DNA of 64,000 bases from Oleiphilus messinensis (lineage in GTDB: Bacteria; Pseudomonadota; Gammaproteobacteria; Pseudomonadales; Oleiphilaceae). The position numbers and the translations under genes are program-made. The stretch spans positions 1,919,501 through 1,983,500 of the forward strand of contig NZ_CP021425.1 in NCBI RefSeq assembly GCF_002162375.1, written 5' to 3'. The stretch's first letter is position 1; every line of letters starts with the position of its first letter. The notes beneath the pieces are model-generated. The model was not told where the DNA came from. It did not search any database and saw nothing but the letters and a program-made list of their open reading frames with translations. This document shows, one piece after another, positions 1 through 9,362 of the stretch.

Positions 1-1078
1 TTTCTACCATGATCATTTCGACTGCCGCCGCACGATCCGTATTGAATACGGGGTCAAAGAATGCATTTTCGGAAATCTGAATCGCCTTCTCGCCAACTTT
101 CTGTTTAAGTGAAGCAAAGCCTTTAGGCCCCATGGCCAGCTGGGTGAGCGGCTTGCTCAGGCCTGCGGTATCATCCACGATTGGTTTGATATGTTTGCGG
201 ACAAGGTTACGAGCACGTTCTCCCTGCGAGCCGTTCATAATTGCAGTCATGATATTGCCGATAGTCAAAATTTCCTGGGTGATAATTCGGCAAAAGGCTT
301 GTGCTACTGCTTTCTGGCGTTTCAGGAACAAGCCCTGTATGGAGATTGGCCCGATGGGAATGGGGTTGAGTGGTCGGAAAATGACGTTTAGTGCGATCCA
401 GTTCGTCGCCCAACCTACAATCAGGCCGCAAACCGGTAGAATCCACCACTCCTGAAAGAAGTACCAGATAACCATTTGAATCAGGCCAAAGGTAAATCCG
501 AAATATAATCCGGAATTGATAATAAACCGGAATTCCTCTGTACCGCATTCGAGAAAGATACGGTTCAGGAGCCGCTTGTCCGCGACAAGCTGCTCGGTGA
601 CCATGGTTTTAATATCCAGTAGTTGCTCGATGTTTGCCGAGACATCGTCTACGAGATTATCGACAAGGTTGGGAGTACTTTTCCTGACGCGGTCATAGAC
701 TCTTTGACGGAATGATTCCGGCAGGTTTTCCCAGACTGTTGGGTATTCCCGAAGCAGGGTTTCATCAACGTACTCTTCAATACGAGGTTCTACTGTTTCG
801 ACGATATGTTGGGCGAGTACCTGTGGATCAATCTGTTCGAAAATTTCCTGAACTTTGCCGATTTTCGAAATTGTCGCATCGACACTGATTTGTGCCATTT
901 TTTGCGCCTTGGATGGAATGATACCCTGCCATCCCAAAAAAGGGCGAATGCCGACAAATTCAAGGGGAAGAAACGTCAATTTAATGGCCAGCCAATTGGT
1001 TGACCAGCCAATCAAGGCTGCGATGAAAGGTATGCTAATAAACTTCCATACTTCAGGATCTTGCAGTATTTCCAGCAT
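1..1078 (-). CDS. DUF445 family inner-membrane protein (partial, C-terminus beyond left edge)
   Basis: The leftward frame opens at an ATG (1076-1078) and stays open for 359 codons to the edge, so the C-terminus is missing. Two related membrane segments are visible. The first, about residues 12-36, contains GWSTNWLAIKLTF. The second, near the middle, contains GWATNWIALNVIFRPLNP. This duplicated GWxTNWxA signature is what I associate with the DUF445 (YheB/YjiN-like) family. A charged helical stretch lies between them. The start is supported by an AGGAG-like sequence about a dozen bases upstream. No biochemical role is established for the family, and none can be inferred from the neighbours. The gene faces away from a long spacer and the RND pump beyond it. 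The family call is confident; the function is unknown. Confidence 0.8.
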   Translation of the reverse strand, partial: MLEILQDPEVWKFISIPFIAALIGWSTNWLAIKLTFLPLEFVGIRPFLGWQGIIPSKAQKMAQISVDATISKIGKVQEIFEQIDPQVLAQHIVETVEPRIEEYVDETLLREYPTVWENLPESFRQRVYDRVRKSTPNLVDNLVDDVSANIEQLLDIKTMVTEQLVADKRLLNRIFLECGTEEFRFIINSGLYFGFTFGLIQMVIWYFFQEWWILPVCGLIVGWATNWIALNVIFRPLNPIPIGPISIQGLFLKRQKAVAQAFCRIITQEILTIGNIMTAIMNGSQGERARNLVRKHIKPIVDDTAGLSKPLTQLAMGPKGFASLKQKVGEKAIQISENAFFDPVFNTDRAAAVEMIMVE

Positions 1079-2053
1079 GGGAACGGGGGTCTCCTGCCAT
1101 CAGGTACATCAATTAACCTTTACCCGTGCGCTCGGGTTTTCAATTTTGCTTGAAAAAAAGAGGCACGCCGTACTTTGGAACGATCGCATTATAAGTGCGA
1201 GAGTGCGACAAACTCAAAATCATCTTGGACAAATGTGCAGAAATACCACACGGCTCACAAATTTGTCACGAACTGTAACATATTTTCTCGGTATGTAATT
1301 AGCTCTAGACACATTTGCGTCCGTCAAAGCTGTATACGATTGAAATTGGTAGGCATTTTCCAATAACTTAATCTTTAGTGTCGAGATTCTAGTGTAGCGG
1401 GCTCATCGCAAAAAGCGTTATGGGAGAGCCTGCAAATATTGCATATTTTGCAAAATTGTTACAATCTGATCTAAAACTAGACAAATTTATAAGTCTATGA
1501 AAATAATGGATAATTAACCTGTTCCCTCATGTGGTTAACAGTTTTATCCACAGAAAGTGTGAATTAAAATGCAACTTTCTACACAATTTGTATGAAAATT
1601 CTGTTCTCGCGTCTTAAATTCTCGGTTTTGGGTTAATTATGAGTAATTTAGGTGCCTGTTGCGCACATTCTTACTCAAGTGGTTTATTTTTGCTCAAATC
1701 TTAAAATATCATATATATCAGCCTGATAGCATAGGTCTCCTCATAAAACTCACAAAGATATCCACAAAATGTGTGGACTTAATTGCTGTTTTTAACCCAT
1801 TCATTCACATCCATTCTGTAAGTTGTGGAAAAGTCGGAAGATAAGAACAAAAAGCATTCAATTCAGGAGGGGGTGTTAACAATGAGGTGGGAATTCTAGA
1901 TATTTTGCCTTCGATCAGTCTGATCGAAGGCGAGTTTTGGCCACTTTGTCGTGTCGGCTTACGCTGTAGTACTATTTTGTAGTCAAGTTGAAGAAAAAAG
2001 GAACGATTCCGTAAAACCCTTGGTATTAGTAGCTTTACGGGCTATTCCCTCAC
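1079..2053. other. Long AT-rich intergenic spacer with DnaA-box-like dyads
   Basis: No convincing gene is present in this ~975 bp; the short open frames lack ribosome sites and familiar sequence. It is AT-rich and contains a perfect DnaA box TTATCCACA (1544-1552) and several one-mismatch relatives on both strands (1530-1538, 1758-1766, 1824-1832). Further copies lie just inside the end of the permease gene (2067-2075, 2081-2089). A 25-bp perfect palindrome lies at 1907-1931. The flanking genes are not the usual neighbours of a gammaproteobacterial oriC, so I do not call it an origin. Confidence 0.6.
1907..1931. promoter_or_regulatory. Perfect 25-bp palindrome, possible operator or hairpin
   Basis: GCCTTCGATCAG and CTGATCGAAGGC form 12-bp perfect arms around a single central base. 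A T-rich stretch lies on the right-hand side, but no real T tract follows on either strand, so a classical terminator is doubtful. It sits about 120 bp beyond the stop codon of the permease gene. It could be an RNA hairpin ending the efflux transcript or a protein-binding site. Confidence 0.4.
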
Positions 2054-5000
2054 CTAATTAACAGATATATCCACAGGTTTTGTGGAAATTATTGATGTTT
2101 CTGTGTCGAGAGGGGGAGTGTTGTGCACAGGTTGGTTTCGAAGCCTGTTGATAAAATCATTGGCGGATTCGATGTATGACAACATAATTGGAACGACGAC
2201 AAGCACCAGCAAGGTCGCAAATGCCAGCCCGAAGGAGATACTCACTGCCATCGGAATCAAGAACTGGGCCTGCAATGAGGTTTCGAACAACAGGGGCAAT
2301 AATCCCGCAATGGTCGTTAACGAGGTTAAAAGTACGGCGCGCAGGCGCAGGCAGGCGGCGTCAATGAGTGCGGCTTTGGCTGGTGTACCTTCCTGTCTCA
2401 ACTGTTTATAAAACGTAATGAGAATGATCGAGTCATTGATAACAATGCCGGACAGGCCAAAAATACCAAACTGCGACAAGATGGTCAGATCGATACCCAT
2501 AAACCAGTGGCCGAAGAATGCACCGGCAATACCAAATGGAATGGCGAGCATCACGGCGAACGGCCAGGTGTAAGATGAAAATACCCAGGCCAGAATGAGA
2601 TAGATCATCAACAAGGCAAGAATAGCACCTTGGCCCATGTCTTTTCCGGTTTGGGATTCCTCCTCTGCTTTTCCTTTGTATTTTACAGTTAGACCAAAGC
2701 GGCTGGTTAAATCTGGAATAACGCTTTGCTGCAGTTTTTGCAGAACTTCATTGGCATTGGTGACGGAGCTATCCACTTCTGCGGTAATGTGTACCCCGAG
2801 CTTGCCATCTGTGTGGCGAAGGAGTTCAAGACCTTTGCGAGATTCCAGTGCGATAATATTGCTCAAAGGTGCGGTATCTCCCCCGGGGGTCACAATGGGG
2901 AGCGTTTCGAGTATACGGTGGAAATGCCGTTCTCGCTCCGGGAGCATGATTCTGACTTCGATTTCCTCATTTTCGTCATAAAAAATCTGGAGTAAACGGC
3001 CATCCAGCGCAGCCCGAAGTTGGGAGCCCACGTTTGCCACCGTCAGACCGAGGGATTCACCAAGTGGCGTCAGTTTGAAAATATATTGTTGTTTACCATA
3101 GGGTAAATCGTCGAGTATGTTGGTAACCCCGTCATAAACCTTCATTGCCTCTGCCAGTTCCTCAGCCGCCTGTTTTAACGTTTGGGCATCACCACCGGTT
3201 AGGAAAATATCAATGTCCCGCCCCGGCGGTCCGCCTTGAGGGCTGTTGATGCTTAATTGCTCGATACCTGAGGGCTGTACGATTTCCTGCTTCCAGGCCT
3301 GAATCAAATCGGGATTACGGATTGAGCGCTCATCAGGCATGATCAGTTCTACAAATATCATGGCGTACTGATCGCCGGTTTGATAGTTTTGACCACCATT
3401 GAAGGTCGCAGAGTTCAAGCGTACAAAAGAAGACTCAACCAGATCGGGTGCCCGTGTCTTATCCTCCACCAACGTATTTTCTATTTTGAGCTTCTTATTG
3501 GCTTCTTGAAGTGCCCGTTCCATTTCAAATGCGAAGCTTCTAACCGTGTCAGGTGGCGTACCGGCCGCAAATTTTACGCTGGCAATAACCATTGAGCTTT
3601 CCGGCTGCGGGAAGAAATGAAACTTGATTTGCTTGAAAACCACTAATGAAAAAGCCAGCACCAACAAGCTCAGCGCCGTGACCATGGTAACGCCCCGATA
3701 GCGCATTGCGAGGGTAATGAACGCCCGGAAAGGCCCATCCCGAAACTGGTTGAACATATTATCCAGTTTTTGACGAACGGGACCGGGTTGTTTGTGGTGA
3801 TTTTTATGAAAGCTGTGACGCAAATGACCGGGCAGGATTAGAAAGCTTTCAATCAGTGAAGCCACAATGACACAAATAACAACAAATGGTATGTCACCCA
3901 GGATGTTACCGATAATACCGCTGACCAACATCAGGGGCAGAAATGCCGCTATCGTTGTCATGGATGATGACATGACCGGAACAAACATCCGGCGGGCACC
4001 CCCTTCAGCAGCTTGCAGTGAACCTTCGCCGGTTTGATAGTGGGTGAGGGCATCTTCCGCCACAACAATAGCGTCGTCAACGATAATGCCCAGCGCCATG
4101 ATCAAGGCAAACAGGCTGACCATATTAATGGTACCGCCGCTAAAGTGCATGATGGCAAGTGTGCCCATAAAGGAAACAGGGATGCCGAAGGCAACCCAGA
4201 AAGCCACTCGACCATTCAAAAATATAAACAATATGGAGACTACAAGCACCAGACCGCCAAGCCCGTTTTTCAAAAGCAGGCTGATGCGTTGTTCGACAAA
4301 GGTATAGCGTTCGTCGACCGTTTTCAGGATCAGGTTTTCAGGCATTCGTTCCCGGGTTTCTGCCAACCATTCGTGCATGATCCGGGCTGATTCCAGTGTA
4401 TCTGAGGTTTCTGTGCGTTTTAGCTCCATCAATACCGCGGGGAGCCCTTGATAAAAAACCTCTACGCCGTTTTCTTTGGTCCGGAAGTGAACATCGGCGA
4501 TATCTTCTACTGTGACTCTCCGGCCGTCGCTGGTCGTGATAACGGTCAGCTCCTCAAAGCCTTGAACGGATCTCCTTTTTTCCAGGCTGCGAACTTCCCG
4601 GGCGGCTTCGTCCTGTCCAACTGCGCCTGCTGGGATATCCTGACTTTGACCCGCTATGCGTTCGCCAATCTGGTTCAGGGACAGGTTCAGGGTTTTTAAT
4701 TGTTCGCTGGCGACCTCTATCGCGACTTCTTGTTCAGGTAAACCAACGAAATTGACTTTCGCAATACCCTTGTCGAGGAGTTCCCGCTCAAAGTTATGAA
4801 CCAGTGGCCGCAATTCATCAAGTGGGCCGGAAGTGGCAACCACAATTTTTGCAACATCTTCATTGCGCACGATTTTGGTAATTTCCGGTTCTTCAGAATC
4901 AGATGGTAAATTGCGTACCAGTCCGACAAATTCTTTTACCTGGTCGAGGGCCAGACCCATATCGGTATCTTCCTGATACTCAATGAAAATCGAGCTTACA

Positions 5001-5305
5001 CCCCGAGTTGAAGTCGAGCGCATTTCCTTAACGCTGTCCAGGTTCAGTAGTTCTTGTTCCAGTGGTGTGGTGATGGATCGGGCAACATCTTCAGCACTTG
5101 CCCCCGGCCAGATTACCCTTACCGTAATGAAATCGGTGGCAAAGGTCGGAAAGAATTGGCGATTTAATTTACTGAGCCCATAAACACCCGCGATGAGCAT
5201 AATCATCATCAACAGATTTGCTGCAACTTTGTGTTGGGCGAAGCGACCGATCAGGTCTGTGCTGTGGGGTGTAGCAAGCGAGGAAGAGGGTAGGTTCGGC
5301 TTCAT
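2054..5305 (-). CDS. RND-family efflux transporter, inner-membrane permease subunit
   Basis: This 1083-residue protein has the size and layout of hydrophobe/amphiphile efflux RND permeases: two halves, each with one N-terminal membrane helix, a large periplasmic loop and five further helices. The first helix lies at about residues 30-45. The proton-relay pair of TM4 is visible as D410-D411 in GIIVDDAIVVAED. It would pump drugs or other amphiphiles from the periplasm or inner membrane, driven by the proton gradient, as a trimer with a membrane-fusion protein and an outer-membrane channel. The start ATG overlaps the stop of the upstream fusion-protein gene by 4 bp (ATGA), implying translational coupling. 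No outer-membrane factor gene is adjacent, so a TolC-like channel encoded elsewhere is presumably used. The substrate cannot be read from sequence. Confidence 0.93.
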   Translation of the reverse strand: MKPNLPSSSLATPHSTDLIGRFAQHKVAANLLMMIMLIAGVYGLSKLNRQFFPTFATDFITVRVIWPGASAEDVARSITTPLEQELLNLDSVKEMRSTSTRGVSSIFIEYQEDTDMGLALDQVKEFVGLVRNLPSDSEEPEITKIVRNEDVAKIVVATSGPLDELRPLVHNFERELLDKGIAKVNFVGLPEQEVAIEVASEQLKTLNLSLNQIGERIAGQSQDIPAGAVGQDEAAREVRSLEKRRSVQGFEELTVITTSDGRRVTVEDIADVHFRTKENGVEVFYQGLPAVLMELKRTETSDTLESARIMHEWLAETRERMPENLILKTVDERYTFVEQRISLLLKNGLGGLVLVVSILFIFLNGRVAFWVAFGIPVSFMGTLAIMHFSGGTINMVSLFALIMALGIIVDDAIVVAEDALTHYQTGEGSLQAAEGGARRMFVPVMSSSMTTIAAFLPLMLVSGIIGNILGDIPFVVICVIVASLIESFLILPGHLRHSFHKNHHKQPGPVRQKLDNMFNQFRDGPFRAFITLAMRYRGVTMVTALSLLVLAFSLVVFKQIKFHFFPQPESSMVIASVKFAAGTPPDTVRSFAFEMERALQEANKKLKIENTLVEDKTRAPDLVESSFVRLNSATFNGGQNYQTGDQYAMIFVELIMPDERSIRNPDLIQAWKQEIVQPSGIEQLSINSPQGGPPGRDIDIFLTGGDAQTLKQAAEELAEAMKVYDGVTNILDDLPYGKQQYIFKLTPLGESLGLTVANVGSQLRAALDGRLLQIFYDENEEIEVRIMLPERERHFHRILETLPIVTPGGDTAPLSNIIALESRKGLELLRHTDGKLGVHITAEVDSSVTNANEVLQKLQQSVIPDLTSRFGLTVKYKGKAEEESQTGKDMGQGAILALLMIYLILAWVFSSYTWPFAVMLAIPFGIAGAFFGHWFMGIDLTILSQFGIFGLSGIVINDSIILITFYKQLRQEGTPAKAALIDAACLRLRAVLLTSLTTIAGLLPLLFETSLQAQFLIPMAVSISFGLAFATLLVLVVVPIMLSYIESANDFINRLRNQPVHNTPPLDTETSIISTKPVDISVN

Positions 5306-6726
5306 TCCGCTCGGTTCTCCGTGCTGCTCACATCTGGGGCGGTGTGACTAAGCTGTGCGGGCTGACCTATCAATTCCTGTGCGACAGTATTCGGTGCAGT
5401 TGTGACTTTAAGGCCGTTTATTGCGTTTGGCAGCTGTGTCGTGATAACACGATCTCCATCTTGAAGCGCTGCACTTTTAACCAGAATTAATTGTTTACCC
5501 GACACGATTTGTGTGCCCACATGATCGATCCTGACCGCTTCCAAGCGTGAGTCTTTGACTCTATAGACTCGGTTATTACCGTAAATCGACGATACGGGCA
5601 TCGCAAAAACATTTCGCTCTGCTGGCAGTTGAAGTTTCAAGGTAAGAATCTGGCCAACCAAAAGCGGCATTTGCGGTGCGGATGTCAGCTGGAGAGTATG
5701 AGCAGAAAGCGGGTTTTTGCTTTCCCGGAACAGACCATCGATACCGCCACTACCGGCATTCGCTTTGCCGGACAGGCGATCCAGTACCAGATTAATCTGG
5801 CCGCCGTAACCCAGAGCCAGTGCTGATAATTGAAGATTTCGTTGTGAAGCGTTTTGAATGGTGGTTATCCAGCGATTGGGGATTTGACCTCTTACTTCGA
5901 CATGGGCCTCGTCGTACATGCTGATCAGAACGTCTCCGATTCGGGCGCGTTCTCCCGGAGAGCTGGTAACCGCTGTAATTCGGCCTGAAAACGGGGCCCT
6001 GACCAACGTTCTATTCTGATCCAGTTGGGCCAGTGACAACTGGGCTTCAGCGCGTTTCAACTTAGCACGAAGTTGCGCTAATCGGCTTTGATGATTGCGT
6101 ATGTTCAGTTCTCTCGCATTCAAGCTGAGTTGCTGTTGTTGCAAGCTCTGGCGGGATTGGTCCATTTTAACTTCACTGCTGACGTTGGACTGTTTAAGCT
6201 TGCTTTCCCTTGCGACCGCACGTTCTGCCAGGTCGATCAACGTTTTTTCGTTTTCCAGTGATTTCAGGTCTTGTTTGTGTCGATTAATCTCGGACTCGAC
6301 TTGCGATTGTAAATCGATCACGTCAGCTTCCCGCTGGAGTAATGCGAGTTTGGTTTCCCGGTCATCAAGGGTGAGCAGTATCTGGCCTTGAGCAACATAC
6401 TGGCCTTCGGATACATCGACCCTCGTCACATCTGCGTTTACGGTTGCTCGAAGTTCGGATGTGTAGGGGGACTCGACCGTACCCAATAATTCGATTTCCG
6501 GATGACGGTCAGCTGCGCTGAGTTCGATGGTCTGAACATTCCAGGCTTTTTCTTTGCTCTCGACTACGGGGGGGTGTGGTTGTGCCGACTTAAGCCACAT
6601 TATGACCAAAGCGGTAATCACCAGAATGGAAAATACTGAGATCAGTGCAATTTTCAGGCTGCCTTTTGGCATTGGCTCGGAGGTTGGGGTTTGCTGTGGC
6701 TGATTTGCTGGCGCTTGTTCACTCAT
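5302..6726 (-). CDS. RND efflux periplasmic adaptor (membrane fusion protein)
   Basis: This 474-residue HlyD/AcrA-type adaptor has a short cytoplasmic N-terminus and a single membrane anchor at about residues 26-45, with no lipobox. A split biotinyl-lipoyl-like domain is interrupted by a long, Gln/Arg-rich coiled-coil hairpin at about residues 130-235, followed by beta-barrel and membrane-proximal domains. It would link the permease encoded immediately downstream (4-bp overlap) to an outer-membrane channel. The two genes form a clear operon read leftward. No dedicated regulator lies beside it. The N-terminal Pro/Gln-rich tail ahead of the anchor is slightly longer than in many relatives. The family call is firm; substrate and regulation are unknown. 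Confidence 0.92.
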   Translation of the reverse strand: MSEQAPANQPQQTPTSEPMPKGSLKIALISVFSILVITALVIMWLKSAQPHPPVVESKEKAWNVQTIELSAADRHPEIELLGTVESPYTSELRATVNADVTRVDVSEGQYVAQGQILLTLDDRETKLALLQREADVIDLQSQVESEINRHKQDLKSLENEKTLIDLAERAVARESKLKQSNVSSEVKMDQSRQSLQQQQLSLNARELNIRNHQSRLAQLRAKLKRAEAQLSLAQLDQNRTLVRAPFSGRITAVTSSPGERARIGDVLISMYDEAHVEVRGQIPNRWITTIQNASQRNLQLSALALGYGGQINLVLDRLSGKANAGSGGIDGLFRESKNPLSAHTLQLTSAPQMPLLVGQILTLKLQLPAERNVFAMPVSSIYGNNRVYRVKDSRLEAVRIDHVGTQIVSGKQLILVKSAALQDGDRVITTQLPNAINGLKVTTAPNTVAQELIGQPAQLSHTAPDVSSTENRAE

Positions 6727-6888
6727 ATAGGTTTGCCCGAAATCCTGTGAATCTTAAAGATAATCGCACTTGCCGGTAGTTGGCAGGCCTCAACTGAAAA
6801 TATTAAGACAGTGTAGTGCAATCGCGAGCACCACACGTTCGTTTATACTGAATCTGACCGTTGGTCACAACTGTTTTTTGTTTGAGGC

Positions 6889-7632
6889 TTAGAGCGCGAA
6901 ATCTCCCCAATGCCATTGCAGCAAGGTTAGTGCGGCTACAGGGGCTGTTTCCGTGCGGAAAACCCGATTGCCCAGTTTTACGGGTTTAAACTGATGGTTC
7001 ATTGCAATTGCCACTTCTTCTTCCGTTAGACCGCCTTCCGGGCCCACGAGAACCGTTGCTGACTCCGGGTTCTTATCCGCCGCAAAAATGGTACTCAGTG
7101 TTTCGTTCTGGTGGTGATACATGACCAGTCGCACGGCTTCGGTTGCATCCTGGCACCAGGCATCGAGCGTTCGACCCGGACGGATCTCGGGCACGTCGGT
7201 GCGTCCGCATTGTTCACTGGCATTGATAGCGATCTGTTGCCAATGACGGATGCGTTTTTCTTCACGTTCTTTATTCAATCTTACATCGCAGCGTTCACTG
7301 AATAACGGGGTGATGATGTTGACGCCGAGTTCCGTCGCTTTTTGCACCATATAGTCCATCCGATCTCCCTTCGAGATAACTTGCCCGATGTGGGTGTGCA
7401 GTCGGGAAGCAGGTACGCCCGGAGTGTTATGGGTCACGGCGACGACCATTCTTTTTTTATGGATGGCGGTAATGGTCGCTTGATAATTTTGCTGGTCGCC
7501 GTTGAACAGTTCAAGAAGCTGTCCAACCTGCATACGCAGGACTTTGGCGATATGATGGGTCGCAATTTCATCCAGCTCTGCGTCGGAGCCGACGCAGAGT
7601 GGTTGAGCGGTGTATATCCTTGGTATTCTCAT
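6889..7632 (-). CDS. rsmE: 16S rRNA (uracil(1498)-N(3))-methyltransferase RsmE
   Basis: The 247 residues match the normal length of RsmE, a SPOUT-class enzyme that methylates N3 of U1498 in the 30S subunit using SAM. The trefoil-knot SAM-binding motifs are visible: VGPEGG at residues 196-201 and LGNRVFRTETAP at 220-231. The N-terminal PUA-like RNA-binding domain includes LELFNGD. The gene lies 44 bp downstream of bioA on the same strand, so the two are probably co-transcribed. A hairpin (7654-7676) sits in the gap. Pairing rsmE with unrelated metabolic genes is common and says little about function. High confidence. Confidence 0.96.
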   Translation of the reverse strand: MRIPRIYTAQPLCVGSDAELDEIATHHIAKVLRMQVGQLLELFNGDQQNYQATITAIHKKRMVVAVTHNTPGVPASRLHTHIGQVISKGDRMDYMVQKATELGVNIITPLFSERCDVRLNKEREEKRIRHWQQIAINASEQCGRTDVPEIRPGRTLDAWCQDATEAVRLVMYHHQNETLSTIFAADKNPESATVLVGPEGGLTEEEVAIAMNHQFKPVKLGNRVFRTETAPVAALTLLQWHWGDFAL

Positions 7633-7653
7633 TTGGCCTTTAATCTCGTTGTT

Positions 7654-7676
7654 CCTCGATTTTTTGGTAATCGAGG
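7654..7676 (-). promoter_or_regulatory. Intercistronic hairpin between bioA and rsmE
   Basis: CCTCGATT and AATCGAGG form an 8-bp stem around a 7-base loop, directly after the bioA stop codon. There is no T tract on the minus strand, so it is more likely an RNA-stability or partial attenuation element than a full terminator. Confidence 0.4.
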
Positions 7677-9005
7677 TTAGCGAGTCGCGATATCAATACC
7701 CTCTGTGGCGATTTTCGCCAGGTGTTGGATTTCTGACTCGGTGATGATGTATGGAGGCATCATATACACTACGTTGCCAAGGGGTCGCAATAGGCAATTA
7801 TTTTTCAATCCATGCTCAAAGACCCTCAAACCACGTCGTTCCTGCCATGGGTAAGGGGTTTTACTGGACTTGTTTTGAACCATTTCGATGGCCAGGACCA
7901 TGCCGTGTTGTCTGACATCGGCGACATGGGGGTGGTCGATTAAGTGCTGAGTTGAGTCCCACATGCATTTACTCAACGCCTTGTTGGCTTCGATCACGTT
8001 ATCCTGAGCGAAGATATCCAGTGTGGCAAGTGCTGTCCTGCAGCCGATGGGGTTTCCCGTGTAACTATGGGAGTGTAAGAACGCTTTCAGTGTTTCATAC
8101 TCATCATAAAAAGCATCGTAGACATGATTTGTGGTGAGTACAACGGACAACGGCAGGTAGCCCGCAGTTAATCCCTTTGATAAACACATAAAGTCCGGGG
8201 TAATTCCGGCTTGCTCACAGGCGAACATGGTACCCGTGCGGCCAAAGCCGACCGCAATTTCATCAGCGATGAGATGGACATTGTATTTTTCGCAGGCTGC
8301 TTTCAAGCGGGTCAGATAAATTGGGTGGTACATGCGCATGTGTCCTGCGCATTGAATTAATGGCTCCACGATGACAGCGCAGATTTCATCTCCCTGTTCT
8401 GCCAGTAGTTTTTCCATATGGGCGAACTGACGCAGAGAATAATCCTCCCAGCTTTCGCCTGGATCTCGATTATAACAGTCAGGAGAAGGCGCAGTCAGAA
8501 TCTCCAGTAACAGCGGTTCATAGGTATCTTTATAGAGTGATACGTCGCCAACGGATAGCGCGCCGAGGGTTTCGCCATGATAACTGTTTGCCAGATTAAC
8601 GAATTTTGTTTTACGAGTGTTCCCGCTATTGCGCCAGTAGTGGAAGCTCATTTTGAGGGCGACTTCAATGGCGGATGAGCCATTGTCTGCATAGAAACAT
8701 TTGTCGAGTCCTCTGGGGGTGACCTGGACAAGTCGCTCCGATAACTCAATCACCGTTTCGTGGGTGAATCCCGCGAGAATAACATGCTCAAGCGTATCCA
8801 GTTGTTCTTTAATCGCGTCATTAATTCTCGGATTACAGTGACCGAAGATGTTTACCCACCAGGAACTGATCGCGTCGATGTATCGATTACCTTCGAAATC
8901 CTCCAGCCATACGCCATCGCCTTTCTTTATGGGAATAATGGGCAGGCGTTCGTGATCCTTCATTTGGGTACAGGGATGCCAAAGTGCGTTCAAATCCCTC
9001 GCCAT
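7677..9005 (-). CDS. bioA: Adenosylmethionine-8-amino-7-oxononanoate aminotransferase (biotin synthesis)
   Basis: This class-III PLP aminotransferase makes 7,8-diaminopelargonate from KAPA with SAM as amino donor. The frame is open further upstream, but the Met at 9005 is the better start. It begins the conserved MARDLNALWHPCTQMKDHE region, gives the usual length (442 residues) and has an AGGA site four bases upstream. PLP-binding features include D248 in IADEIAVGFGRTG and the Schiff-base lysine at about K277 in LSKGLTAGYLP. The rest of the biotin operon is not here, so bioA is detached, as in many gammaproteobacteria. rsmE follows. Its SAM use links it only loosely to the methionine-cycle genes 5 kb away. 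Confidence 0.95.
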   Translation of the reverse strand: MARDLNALWHPCTQMKDHERLPIIPIKKGDGVWLEDFEGNRYIDAISSWWVNIFGHCNPRINDAIKEQLDTLEHVILAGFTHETVIELSERLVQVTPRGLDKCFYADNGSSAIEVALKMSFHYWRNSGNTRKTKFVNLANSYHGETLGALSVGDVSLYKDTYEPLLLEILTAPSPDCYNRDPGESWEDYSLRQFAHMEKLLAEQGDEICAVIVEPLIQCAGHMRMYHPIYLTRLKAACEKYNVHLIADEIAVGFGRTGTMFACEQAGITPDFMCLSKGLTAGYLPLSVVLTTNHVYDAFYDEYETLKAFLHSHSYTGNPIGCRTALATLDIFAQDNVIEANKALSKCMWDSTQHLIDHPHVADVRQHGMVLAIEMVQNKSSKTPYPWQERRGLRVFEHGLKNNCLLRPLGNVVYMMPPYIITESEIQHLAKIATEGIDIATR

Positions 9006-9314
9006 TAAATCCTGATTGATCGTGTGTGCATGAGTGGGTTTATTTCGATTCTGGTGACTCAAGTGACCCCCTATGTCATTTGTTTGGTGTATGAATTGTG
9101 ATAAGTCCCCTAGAGTAACGGACTCTGGTAACACTCGAAAGAGGGTCTTGGACGAATGTGGATAATTATCCTGAACTAATTGTGAAAAAAATTATCCAAT
9201 CGTCTAAATTAACGGTCTTGTATTGCGTTTTTAATTGGCGGTACCTCTGAAATCAGGAGTAAATGTCCCGTGGGTTTACAAGGCCGGTTAACAAGGTGAA
9301 CAGGGGAATGAAGC
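9006..9314. other. Divergent promoter region between bioA and msrQ
   Basis: This ~310-bp AT-rich region presumably holds promoters for both genes. It contains a perfect 12-bp palindrome GGATAATTATCC (9160-9171). It also contains two near-identical 11-mers in direct orientation, GGTTTACAAGG (9273-9283) and GGTTAACAAGG (9286-9296). Each resembles one half of a BirA operator, but I do not see the inverted partner. No further gene is evident. Confidence 0.4.
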
Positions 9315-9362
9315 ATGAGTATTCAAACACGTAAAAACGAGAAGGAAAGTAAACCGTTATGA
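9315..9362 (+). CDS. Possible 15-residue leader peptide overlapping msrQ
   Basis: An ATG with a well-placed AGGGGA site starts a 15-codon frame, MSIQTRKNEKESKPL. Its TGA overlaps the msrQ ATG as ATGA. The arrangement would couple translation of msrQ to the leader. It could also be the last trace of a lost msrP-type partner, but 15 residues are too few to test this. The peptide itself is not recognisable. Confidence 0.3.
   Translation: MSIQTRKNEKESKPL

Noticed and set aside
207-548. Leftward 113-codon frame
   Set aside because: Shadow of the DUF445 gene, whose true frame runs off the left edge and carries the recognisable membrane motifs.
1659-1844. 61-codon open frame in the AT-rich spacer
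   Set aside because: TTG start without a ribosome site, low-complexity AT-driven composition and no recognisable sequence.
1079-2053. Chromosomal replication origin (oriC)
   Set aside because: DnaA-like boxes and AT-richness fit, but dnaA, dnaN, rpmH, mnmG or other usual origin neighbours are absent and only one box is perfect. GC-skew would be needed.
9273-9296. BirA biotin operator
   Set aside because: Two right-half-like sequences (GGTTTACAA, GGTTAACAA) occur in direct orientation, but the inverted left half is missing at the expected 14-15-bp distance and the site is about 270 bp from bioA.
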